From: Euleptes europaea
Lineage: Eukaryota; Chordata; Lepidosauria; Squamata; Sphaerodactylidae
DNA: 64,000 nt
Direction: 5' to 3'
Assembly: GCF_029931775.1 (NCBI RefSeq)
Contig: NC_079332.1
Span: forward strand, 3,484,501-3,548,500
Made by a program: the position numbers and the translations under genes. This document shows positions 40,341-52,300 of this stretch, piece after piece. The stretch's first letter is position 1, and each line of letters begins with the position of its first letter. Under the pieces are notes generated by a model, which saw only the letters and a list, made by a program, of their open reading frames with translations, was not told the origin of the DNA and ran no database searches.

Positions 40341-41970
40341 GCTGGCGCTTAGGTATCAAGGTTGGCGGGGCCCGAGATGCTGCCAAAAGCTAGCGATGGA
40401 TACTGCAAATGTTTCAGTAACCGGAAGATTTTGTCTTGCAGGGTCCAGTTGATGAAAAAGTGTATTTAACAAGTAGCACCGGTGATTATTGGTTATGCTT
40501 ATCTCCTGCCTTTCCTTTTCAACAGCAAAAAAAAGCAAAAACCAGAAAACAATATTAAAAACTTCTTGAAGATCAAACCAGCTCGCTAACTAATACCTGA
40601 ACATTTAAGTGAGGACTAAATAAAGATTCTCTCCAACCCAAATCACATTATATAGGATTTCACAACTCAAGAAAGGCTGTTCTCTGAGCAGAAGGAAAAT
40701 AAAACAATTCGTTTTTCTTAATACATGTAAGTTTTCTTAGAGAACCAAAGAAGCATCCTTCCTATATTCTCATGATTGGCATGTTTGTAATGGCCTATGG
40801 CTACATGCAAATAAAACCATTCATTCATATTCTCACGAATCCACTCGCATTTTTGTCCTTTTGTCCTTACTAGAAGTGTTCATCCACATACCTTTCCAGC
40901 AAAAGCAATAACATTCAAGCATCGTCATCCAAAATCGCCACACATTCCTTTGACATGTTTCTTGAACGGCTTTTTAAATAGTTCCGAATGACAAAATATG
41001 GGACAATGCATTGAAATAACTTTTCCAAGAGTTAAATAATCATGCCTGGAATACCCTCATCGAGATCAAGGATCGTTTCATATTAAAAACAATCTAATGC
41101 AAACATTAAAAAAATTAACATTATTTGTAGGTTTCACCGCTCCCCGCCCCCCATTTGCAAACCAACATTTGTAGGGCTGCATTTATCTCTCTCGGCTGGT
41201 CCCGAGTGAAGCCCGTCCTGATGGATGTTTGATGAACCGGGGGTGGTGGTTGAGATCAGCCCCTTCTCAGAAGCTGTGGCTTGAAAGGTTGCCGTCCTAA
41301 AGGCTCTTTTTGCCTCTGGGGACCTGTGCCCCCTTTGCACCCACACCAGAAAAGACCCAAAGGACCAATTAGGATTCGCCGACCCACCCCTATCTTCAAC
41401 CAATGGCAGGAGAGGGATTGTGAAATCGGGGCATCAGTTCACAGAGTTTAGAATACAGCAGGCGCAAGCCAATCAGGAAACAGAGAAGGCTTGGCTGGTG
41501 GTCCAAGCATCTCCTGGGGCTGGAATGCTAGCCGTGGGCCCCACCAGAGGTTTTTGGTTACAGCTGAGGGTGCCAAGGCTAAAAAGAGGGAGAGGCTGCA
41601 GCCAGGTACCAGATGTCCCTTTCAGTTTTACAGCTGTCAGCTTGCCAGAAGATGCTGAATAGCTTGGGCCCAGAACCGGCCCTCTTCCTTGCCCATCTAG
41701 GCCCAATTCCACACTGGACAGAATGGCCTGGATTGCATTTCCGGATGACAGAACGTGGAGGTGGCTGGCAAAGCGGGGAATACCCACGGTGAAGATTCTC
41801 CTAAACCACCCCTCCAAGCAAAAAGCCTGTGCTACCTTTCTAAGTTGTTGCTCTGTGTCTCGAAGCACTGGGCTTCTCCGCATTCTCATTTTCCTCGCTT
41901 GTAAGTCCCTGTTTCTTCGGAGGGGGTGGCGGTTCAGGGCTGCGCGTTTTTTGCTCCCTCTAGTCGATTG

Positions 41971-42049
41971 GATATCACGCAGCTTTCAGTCCGGCATAAA
42001 GCTCTGCGGTTTAAACCCGCAGGGAGATACGCTCACGCTGTGTGATATC
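41971..42049. other. Nested stem-loop of unknown nature
   Basis: GATATCACGCAGC (41971-41983) pairs with GCTGTGTGATATC (42037-42049) with one mismatch. Inside, CTGCGG and CCGCAG close a second stem around GTTTAAAC-like sequence. Confidence 0.5.
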
Positions 42050-42708
42050 GAACTGGCCACCAAAGGAAGCAAAACATGCGCGGGACTCAAATCTACCCCC
42101 ACCCCGAAGAAACAGGAAGTTAGAAGCGAGGAAAATAAGAACGCAGAAAAGCCCGTGCCCCTTCAAAACACTCTGTATCGCTCTCTCAGGGAAGGAAAGA
42201 GTTATCTGTTCTTCCAGAGTTTCTCAAACCCCAGGAGGCTACGGAGCGTACTGAGGATATCAAAAGCACCTTTCCCAAAGCATCTGCTGCTGGTGGCAGG
42301 TCCCTCTTGAGAAAGTGTTTTGAGAAAGTGTTTTTCAGCCCCACATCCTAGACTCTGACCCAGGGCATTCCCTTTAGGTCCCTGCAGCTCCACACCAAAC
42401 AACAGAGGTGACCTGGCCCAATCCCTCCCGATTCCAGTGAACGATTCGTGGATCAAACCATTAAAGAAACTTGACCAGTCAGGGTGCAGCGAGGGAAGAA
42501 CGTCTCCGGAACAAAAACCTGTAACTGAAGCAGAACCTATTGTCTTATTTGCCCGTTTTCCTCCTCGTCATTAATATGAGATTTGCTTTAGCCAAGCCGG
42601 AAGACCATTTACCAAACGGCATATCATTTGGCAACGTCCTTCAGCAATGACTGGCTGCAGCACGGAGGGAAAGAACCAGATCTGGATTGAGATATACATA
42701 AGGACATT

Positions 42709-42714
42709 TTTATT
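42709..42714 (-). terminator. Candidate poly(A) signal for C8orf33 (distal)
   Basis: AATAAA on the minus strand about 450 bases after the C8orf33 stop. Confidence 0.35.
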
Positions 42715-42893
42715 GACTCTCACAGCTCTTTACTTGATACAGCTTCCATCATGACCATGCCCCCCCCCACCTCTTCTCCCTGACTCTATAGTTCAAGCAG
42801 AGTTTTCAAAGAGTCCCCGAGAAGCTGGGGACTTGTCGTTTCGCCACTTGCCATTTTCCCCTTGTCCCTCCGTCTGTAAATCAATTCGGTTGT

Positions 42894-42899
42894 TTTATT
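42894..42899 (-). terminator. Candidate poly(A) signal for C8orf33 (proximal)
   Basis: AATAAA on the minus strand about 260 bases after the C8orf33 stop. Confidence 0.4.
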
Positions 42900-43159
42900 A
42901 TTGGCGAACGAGAGCGCAAAGACACCCACTGTATCGCCCAAACAGGCCCTTGATGTGAAGGGCAGACACTGCAGCAAGAAGGATGCAGAATACCACCCCC
43001 TTCCCTCTCCCAGGCATTTTGTTAAAAAATTTTGCACCCGTTTCTATCCTTGCAAGCTGTTACGCAGCTACGGTTATAGTGTTGTTGCTTTTTTTAAAGC
43101 AAACTGCGGCCAGAATTCTCAGCACCTGACAAAAATCAACCCACATTCAACCAGCGTTC

Positions 43160-43356
43160 TTAGAAAAAATTAAACCGGAACTCTTCTTGGGACGGTGTGA
43201 ACGTAAAAGAGCAGGCGTCGGCCGCTCCGGGAAAATGGAGCAGAGGGTCCTTGGGGCTTTGGCTTCTCCCCGTCACATCCGCAGACTTCCTGAGAACCCG
43301 GCTACTCTTTCTGCGGGCCTCCTCGGTCACTTCGGTGATACGAGCAGCCTTGGAAG
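43160..43356 (-). CDS. C8orf33: C8orf33 exon 8: C-terminus
   Basis: SKAARITEVTEEARRKSSR, ending SQEEFRFNFF and TAA. The last eight residues are nearly those of human C8orf33. Confidence 0.88.
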
Positions 43357-46300
43357 CTTCAAAGGAGAGGAGAAGCAAGGTTAAGACCCACCTCCCGAAA
43401 TATATAATATGCACATCAGCATCTTTATGACATCTGTAACCGAGCCACCTCATCTCAGGACTATTGACCCACCCAGCAACTGACATACTGAGCAAAGCGT
43501 GCCACGCTGAACAGGCCTGGGAGAAAAAGCTCCAAGAATGGCCGGCTCGCTTGAGCTGGTACTTGCATTCGTTCGCTTCTTCTGTGCTGAGCGTTCTGCA
43601 TCAACTGCTATTTTGATGACATTCATCTCCTGGTTTGGGGGGGGGGTGAGGGCTGAAGCCCCACCTTTTGGTCACCAGAAGCCTTAATCAACAGCTTCTC
43701 TATGTTCTATCACATTACTAAGCTATTGTCCGCGCACTTTCAAGCATCTCTTTGCAAGAGAGGGCTATCCATGGCTACTAGTAAAAATGGATACTAGTCA
43801 TGATGCATACCTATTCTCTCCACGATCAGAGGAGCATGCCGAATATAATAGGTGCTGTCGAACACAGGCAGGATGCTGCTGCTGCAGTTGTCTGGTTTGT
43901 GGGCTTCCTAGAGGTACCTGGTTGGCCACTGTGTGAACAGACTGTTGGACTTGATGGACCTGGGTCTGATCCAGCATGGCTTTTCTTATGTTCTTATGTT
44001 ATGTTCTTAATCATAAGGCCCAGAAACTTGGGCTGTTACTGCACTAGGTATTCCCAGCGATGTATTAAGAGTTTGAAAATGTTATAAAAAACATCGCTTT
44101 AAAAGGTTTTTGGATGCCATGGCTAAAAAATGGTTGGAAGACGTCTTCACAGCTAAAGGGGCCAAACAAAGTGCATACAGTATATTTTATAAGTTTCAAA
44201 CTCTTAATACATCGCTGGGAATACCTAGTGCGGTAACAGCTTTGCTTTTTTCAATTAATGTTAAGCGGAGCTTCTCAGGGAAGCGGATTTTTGCAGCCAG
44301 CTCTCGCAAAAATGTGGCAAACAAGAGCTTACCCTTTCCATCCGCTGGTCCCCTTTTCCCCAACCACCTGCTCTGAAACTAATTTTCAGACTGAGCTTGA
44401 CGTTAAAAGGGGGGGGAAAGAGATCTAATAAAAGAGAACCAAAATTCTGTCCCCCCCTCCCCCCACAAACAGCTGAAATGGTTAAAGGCAGAGGTCACGT
44501 CTCCAGACAAGGATGAGGCAACCGGATCTGCAGGCTGTAAATATTCCTCTAACTCAAGGTGAAAAAACGAGGTCTATACAGCTGAACCTTGACCTCAACC
44601 AAAACAGGGGGGAGAGAGGAAAGTTCCCAATTCACGGCATGCACTAGCTTGAAAAAGCTGTTTCCAAATTTGTATCCAAGACCCGCCCATGCATATCTGG
44701 CCTCCCTACCTGCTTGCATGAGCTTCAGCTGCTTCTGCATTTCTTCTGCCATTTTCTTCCTGTAATCGCCGAACATGACGCGCATGACCTGGCGCTTCTT
44801 GGCCAGCACAGCTTTCTCGCTGCGCAACGTCTTGATGGCCCGGAGCGCCTCGTCCACTGGATCAAAGCATAGGGGGCGTCACAATTCGGAGCACAAAAGA
44901 AGCCCTGCGTGGCCGGGGGCTCACAGAAGGACCGTCTCACCCCACACAGCCCCGTGCCCCAGTTACAATCCTCGAGTCAATTTCTCCTTACTGTCCCCAC
45001 CCACTCGCCATTGAAGAAGAAGAAGAGTTGGTTTTTATATGCCGGCTTTACCACTTAAGGAAGAATCAAACCGGCTTACAATCCCCTTCCCTTCCCCACA
45101 ACAGACACCCTGTGAGGTAGGTAGGGTTGAGAGAGCTCTAAGAGAGCTGTGACTAGCCCAAGGTCACCCAGCTGGAGTGGGGGAAACAACTCAGTTCACC
45201 AGATTAATGTCTGCCCCTCATGAGGAGTGGGGAATCGAACCCGGCTCTCCAGATCAGAGTCCGCCGCTCCAAACCACTGCTCTTGACCACTACACCACGC
45301 TAGCTCTCAAGGGATCTCTATTTCGGTTCTCCTGATCAGAGTCCACCGCTCCAAACCACTGCTCTTAACCACTACGCCACGCTGGCACTGAGGACTGTCC
45401 ATTTTTCTCACATCAGAGCCAGTTCCTTTTCAGTGGCGGCTCCACCCTATAGGATGGGCTCCTAGAAGAGGTACGGAAGACACCCGCCTACAGGTTTTTT
45501 CAAAAAGGTGGCAAAGGCAGCATGGTTTGGCTCACCTTGCTTCGGAGTTGGCTTCCGAGACTTCAGCCCTAGTTCCAGCTGATCTATACACCAGTCCACC
45601 TCCCTCCTCATCTGCTCATCCGACTGCTACACAAACGGGGCGGGGGGAGGCAAGATAACTGGTTAGAACAGCCACTGCTGGGAGGGCATCTCTGGCATCT
45701 CGGTCCCCTCTAGACATCCACTAGGAGTCGGGCCTTCCTGTTTCGAGGAGGGCAAACGGGAAGGGAGGAAAGGGAGACCTGGCTTGCAAGCCATCCTCTT
45801 TAAAAGCTGGGGCTGGTAAAGCTCGGCTCTCTACCCCTCTCCCAAATAAACTGCTAAAAACGTAGTTGCCGACCAGGGTCTTCAATAGCAATGAAGGCCT
45901 TTCAAGTATGCAGTGTGGTGACTCTGGGATCTTCTTCATCACCCACTAGCAGAGATCCTTTCACTGGAGACTCTTAGGATCGAACATGGAATTTTCTAGC
46001 CCTACCACTGAGCCACGTCCCGTTACTACAGATCTTCCACAGTTAACCCGTGGAAAAAACTCCAGGCCTCAATTAAGAACTTAAACACATTAATTCCAGA
46101 CTCTGCATGCTTCTTCCCTTAAAGTTTTGCAACCTGAACCAAGCATGCAAAGTAACCCATGCTCACGTTGTCCAATCATGTAACTGATTCCAGTGCTGTA
46201 AAATTGGAGGACTCAGTGGCACAGTTTGGACAAAGATCTCAGAATCATAGAGTTGGAAGGGACCACCAGAGTCATCTAGTCCAACCCCCTGCACAACGCA

Positions 46301-49300
46301 CTCTCACAACTACCTCCCCCCCCACACACACACCCATTGACCCCCCTACTCTATGCCCAGAAGATGCCCAAGATGCCCTCCCTCTTATGATCTGCCTAAG
46401 GTTATAGAATCAGCATTGCTGTCAGATGGCCATCCAGCCTCTGCTTAAAAACCTCCAGGGAAGGAGAGCCCACCACCTCCCGAGGACGCCTGTTTCACTG
46501 AGGAACCGCTCTAACTGATCTCCAAGAAGAAGATTCCCCTCCTGCTCATAAGGAACAGTTATATACCTGGCACATCTCAGTCTGGTCAGAAGTGGCTTTG
46601 ACATGGAGTCTGCTATCTTCGTTGACGTTTTTGCTGGGTTCTACCTTTGAGGGCTGTTTTTTCCTCTTTTTTCTCTTGGATGTTCCACCAGCAGCTGCGG
46701 CTTTTGTTTCTTTATTGGTTGTTTCTTTCTTCTCCCTTATGGCTATTGACCAATTAAAGAATTTTGAGCCAATCATATACTTCTTTACTGAATTTAATTA
46801 AATCCATTAAATGCAAATAAAGCTGCACGTTTGAAAGAAAGGTGCTGTAGGCAGAGAGCGGCTACCAACCTTTGAACTAGGTGGCTATTACCACAAGATT
46901 AATTTGCCTTCAACGCTGGAAACAAAAGAAAGCCTGAACATTAAAAGAGCAATTGCTAAAACTTTGGAATTTGGGATTAACAGTCACTGAGAGTAGCAAG
47001 CCGTGAGCAGGTCTGAAAAGATGGAAGCGCTTGATTGAGATCACAAACAAAAAGATACTGAAGCGAACTGCTTTTATTTACTACTAGCATTCAAGTGTCC
47101 TTGTGTTAAGTTGTGCTTAACTTTGGAAAACAATCACAGTGCACATTTTCAGAACCTCAACATAGAATTCTTTCTGAGATAATAAAGGAAAGGACAAGAC
47201 AACTTTGACTGTTCAAACTGCTATCTCCATGGTTAGGAGGACCATCTGAATTGGGAGCCTTTGAAAGAAAGTCATATTAAATATTTTCTTGCCAATCCCC
47301 CATCGCAGTAACACGCCAGAAGCAAAACACCCTCAAAAAGGCATGCCCTTAACCCTGCTGATTACATATGCCTATTGGTATAATCTTCCCACAAATTAAT
47401 AAACCCAAGCTTGTGCTGACTTCCCATTAACACAGTTACAGCGGCTTGCAAATCACAACAATTACTAGCCCTCGGGAAGTCTGATAATCCCCATCTCACC
47501 TAGACACCCCTATGGGGAGGGGCTGTGGCTCAGTGGCAGAGCATCTGCTTGGCCTGCAGAAGATCCCAGGTTCAATCCCCGGCATCTCCAGTTAAAGGGA
47601 TTAGGCATGCAGGTGATGTGAAAGACCTCCACCTGACCCTGGAGAGCCGCTGCCATTCTGAGTAGACAATACTGACTTTGATGGACCGAGGGTCTGATTC
47701 AGTATAAGGCAGCTTTGTGTGTTCATGTATGTTAAGCTATTTATAGCTTTTTTTAAAAACACCAACTTTTGTAAAGCTTTCTTCACTAGAACAGATTCTT
47801 AACTTGCCATAGGAGAGCAGGCAGGTGTCTACATACAAGCCCAGATCCAACTCGCAGCTATCATCTCCTTACCTTCCTGAGCAGCCTCCAGTGAAGGACT
47901 TCCGTCATCTCTTTGACCTCCGCCGCTTACTGCATCCAATCTATCGGGCTCGGGGGAGACTGGACTCTCCAGCGCCTCCGTGGCTTTTCTCGACGGAGCG
48001 TCTCTTTCTACGGCTGCTTCTGCGGCGTCCTCTGAACTTGGATCCGTGGCAGCAGAAGGAGGTGGGAGACCACCGGGGATGATAAAATTGAAAGCAAACT
48101 CGGGCCCAGTGGGAAAGTGTAATGTCTCCCGTTGGCTCTCCGGCGTGGGGAGATTGTTGCCAGCGGACCGCTCTCGGGAGTTGTCCACCCCGTTTGCTTC
48201 ATCCGTGGTTCTGTTTGTTTCTTCTGGGGCTCTCTCAGGAAGAACAAAGCCAAACTGAAAGCTATTATCAGATGGCGTAAACCATGATGAAGCTTCAGAG
48301 GGCTGACCAGATTGCTTCCGGTACACCACACTGCCTGAAGGGAGAGCATCTCCTGGCTGAATTTGCACCTTCTCGGACTTCACAACTGCAGGGAACAGAA
48401 GGGTTGTTGTTTTTATTAAATCACTATTTTTCATTGCATTGGTGCCACTTCCAACACAATGCACAAAGTCAGATAGATGCTTTACTGAGGAATCCCAAAT
48501 TATGCATTCAGAATAAACCCCACCTCCCTAGCAAAGAGCATCTGTCAGTGCCATCTGAAGAAAAGTTAAAATCTGTGCGCCTCAGTGCCCAAGGAGTCGT
48601 CAGGACAAAACCTCTGGTGGGTTGCCAGGGTTGGGGCTTGGTCTGGGATCTACCCTGCCTAACCTACCTCGCAGGACTGTTGTGAGGATAAAATGGAGGA
48701 GAGGCGATCAAAACAAGCCATGCTGGGTCCCTGCCGGGGAGAAGGGTGGGGTCTAAATGAAGTTGATAAGTATGTAAATAAATAAAACACTCAGAGAAAG
48801 AATCACCTCTGAATGATGCCCAAGGACTAGGCTTGCCACCTCACCTGCTTTGCCTGCTCTCTTCAACTCCTCGGTCATCTTGAGCCGGTAGTCGCCGAAG
48901 GCCCGGTGCATCACCTGCCGCTTTTTCACAGAAGGAGCCTTGGTCGAGCGGAGCACCCTGAGGATATGCTGCGACTCCTCTGCTGTTCTCCGGAATCGGG
49001 GGGGGGGGGGAGAGAAGAATCCAAAGAATCACATGATTGCCCTCACTAACCACTCAGCTCTGATGGCAACCCTTCTAAAACTCATCTTGACAGGCACCTG
49101 CGACGGGTTTTAAGATTCCCCTCTCTCGCTCTTTCTCAAAGCACCCCCTTGCGGTAGAACAATATAAGTCCCACTTTTGGTCAACTGTATATTAAAAGAC
49201 AGCAAATATATTTTGATTGCATCCTCTTGGGAATGGAAAGATTTTGCCCTCAACAAGCATTTGGGAATATAGAACTTGGCCGGATTTAAGTCCCAGAATA

Positions 49301-52300
49301 AGTGCACTTGTACAAACAGATTTGGAGGCACAGAATCAGTGCAAATGGGGCGCTCAGGTAACCATGTGTGAAACACCCAGAACAAAGCCAAGACAATGAA
49401 AGACAATGAAAACAGGGATTCCTGAGTTGTTTTAATAACTGGATATATTTTTCTCTCCCTTTTACATCTCTCCTGTTTAAATCTGATGTGTGAAGGCAAT
49501 TCATTTGTTTACTTCATTTATACCCCACCTTTCTCCCTAATGGGGACCTGAAGCAGCTGACTTCATTCTCCTCTCCTCCATTTTATCCTCACAAAAACTC
49601 CATCAGGCAGGTTAGGCTGAGAGTAGTTGTGAGTTTCCTGCATTGTGCAAGGGGTTGGACTAGACGACCCTGGTGGTCCCTTCCAACTCTATGAGTGTGC
49701 GACTGGCCCAAGGTCACCTAGCGAGCTTCCATGGCAGAGATAGGATTCGAACCTTGGGTCTCCCAGATCCTAGTTCAGCACTCTAACCACTACGTCACGT
49801 TGGCTCCATTTAGTAACAGACTCTCCACAAAGGGGAGAGTACGGCAGGTACTTGGGTGTGAATTGAGGATTAAGGCAGAGAAAGTCAAGACCGACACACA
49901 CCTTGCTCTGGAGTTGGGTTGAGACGTAGGAGGCCCGTCTCCAGCTGGGAGATGCACCACTCCAGTTCATCTTGGAACGTCCCCTGGGGAGCCTGGATCG
50001 GGGACAGAGAGCAAAGATGTCATGAGGGCTGCTCTTCGATGGGGCAGCGGGGCAGCAGTTGCATGCATGTGCCCAGAATAAGGGGATGCAAACATAAGCA
50101 GAGAGCAAACAAAGAGAATACACTTTGACACTCAGCACGAACCTCTTTGCCGCAGTACGTGCATACAGAAGCTACACTTGCAATATAAGAGGGTGATTTT
50201 CCCCACTGCAGCCCAATGAGGGGGTAGACTCCTGCAATGGCAGAATAGGCCGTGACCTTTTAGACTGCCATGAATGAGAGCGTTTCATTTTTAATGGTTC
50301 CCAACACATAACTCCATGCAAAAACATACAATCAAGACCAGCATATTCAGAAGAAAGGCTCCATGCTAGCCCTTCTCACACACTGGCTAAAACAATGTCA
50401 GGGTCGCCAAAAACAGTACACGAGGCTCTTACCTCTTCCATTAGGAAAACTGGTGATACAAGCTTATGATGTACAACTCCCAAGGGCTTACATCACCATT
50501 CGCCTAGAAGTCCCAGGTGGCAGAGAAGCATCTAGAAGTGAAAAGGATATAGAGAGTGTACAATTCTGATTATATATTCACATATGTTATAATTAGCTTC
50601 TCGCTACACAAGCATCTTGTTCATTCTGTGATCAGGCCCCAAATCTCTATCCCCTGATCCTTAGCAAGCAATACCTTTCCTCCCCGTTTCTGAGATCTAT
50701 AACCCCTTTCCTTCCCCCAGACTAACACCTCTGTTCTTCAACCATCAGGGCAGCCACTCCACTCCAAAGACAATTACCATCCTGGACCAAACCCTACCTC
50801 TCCTACTCATAATTCACAGTGGGTAGCCGCGTTAGTCTGTTTGCAGTAGTCAAAAAGGGCAAGAGTCCAGTAGCACCTTAAAGACTAACAAAAATATTTT
50901 CTGGTTTCTACCAGAAAATATTTTTGTTAGTCTTTAAGGTGCTACTAAACTCTTGCCCTTTTTGTCTCCTACTCATATTTACTGTACTTAATTTATACCC
51001 CACCGGGGACTCAAAGTGGCCTACCACAGTCTTCCCTTCACAACAACCCTGTGAGGTAGGCTAGGCTGAGAGTATGTGACCGGCCCCTGTGTGAACAGAC
51101 TGCTGGACTTGATGGGCCTGGGTCTGATCCAGCAGGGCTTTTCTTATGTTCTTATGTGGTGATGGCTATGATCTTGGAAGGTTTTACGAGGGGAGTGGGC
51201 ATTTTCAGGGAGGAGAGGGCCATCCCTGGCTACTAGTAAAAATGGATACTAGTCATGCTGCATGCCATTTAATATTGTCTTTTTAATCAAAGTGTCCCCT
51301 TTTGGTGGAGTTGTCTTATTTTCACACAACGCGTAGTTAAATGGTGGAACTCCCTGCCCCGGGATGCGGTGACGGCTGCCAGCTTGGAGGGCTTGAAGAG
51401 GGGAGTGGACATGTTCATGGAGGAGAGGGGTATTCGTGGCTGTTAGTTAGAATGGATACTAGCCATAATGCATATCTATTCTCTCTCCAGGATCAGAGGA
51501 GCACACCTATTATCTTAGGTGCTGAGGAACACAGGCAGGATGGTGCTGCTGCAGTCGCCTTGTTTGTGGGCTTCCTAGAGGCACCTGGTTGGCCACTGGG
51601 TGAACAGACTGCTGGACCTGATGGGCCTTGGCCTGATCCAGCAGGGCTGTTCTTCCTTCCTTCCCTTCTCTCTAGTATTAGAGGAGCATGCCTATCACAT
51701 TAGGTGCTGTGGAAGACAGGCAGGATAAATGCTGCTGCAGCCGTCTTGTTTTTGGGCTTCCTGGAGGCACCTGGTTGGCCTCTGTGTGAACAGACTGCTG
51801 GACTTGATGGGCCTGGGTCTGACCCAGCGGGGCTGTTCTTATCTTCCTTCCTTCCCTCCATCTCTCCTTCCTTCTCTCCAGGATTAGAGGAGCAGGCCTA
51901 TCACATTAGGTGCTGTGGAAGACAGGCAGGACGGTGCTGCTGCAGTCGTCTGGTTTGTGGGCTTCTTAGAGGCACCTGGTTGGCCACTGTGGGAACAGAC
52001 TGCTGGACTTGATGGGCCTGGGTCCGATCCAGCAGGGCCTTTCTTATGTTCTAGTCATGATGCATACCTATTCTCTCCTGGATCAGAGGAGCACGCCTAT
52101 CATATTAGGTGCTGTGAGACATAGGCAGGATAATGATGCAGCCGTCTTGTTTGGGGGCTTCCTGGAGGCACCTGGTTGCCCCCTGGGTGAACAGACTGCT
52201 GGACTTGATGGGCCTGGGTCTGATCCATCTTAAGCCTAGCAGCATTTTAAAGACTAACCAATTTTATTCCAGCATAATCCGTCACGAGCCGGAGATCGCT

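Larger units (their letters stand above)
40341..43159. other. Intergenic DNA between the small membrane gene and C8orf33
   Basis: Mostly unique. It should contain the promoter of the small membrane gene and the 3' UTR of C8orf33. A stem-loop at 41971-42049 is listed separately. Open frames near 41400-42300 lack exon support. Confidence 0.35.

Noticed and set aside
41473-42310. Open frames of 138 and 195 codons
   Set aside because: They overlap each other on opposite strands, have no family resemblance and no supporting splice sites.
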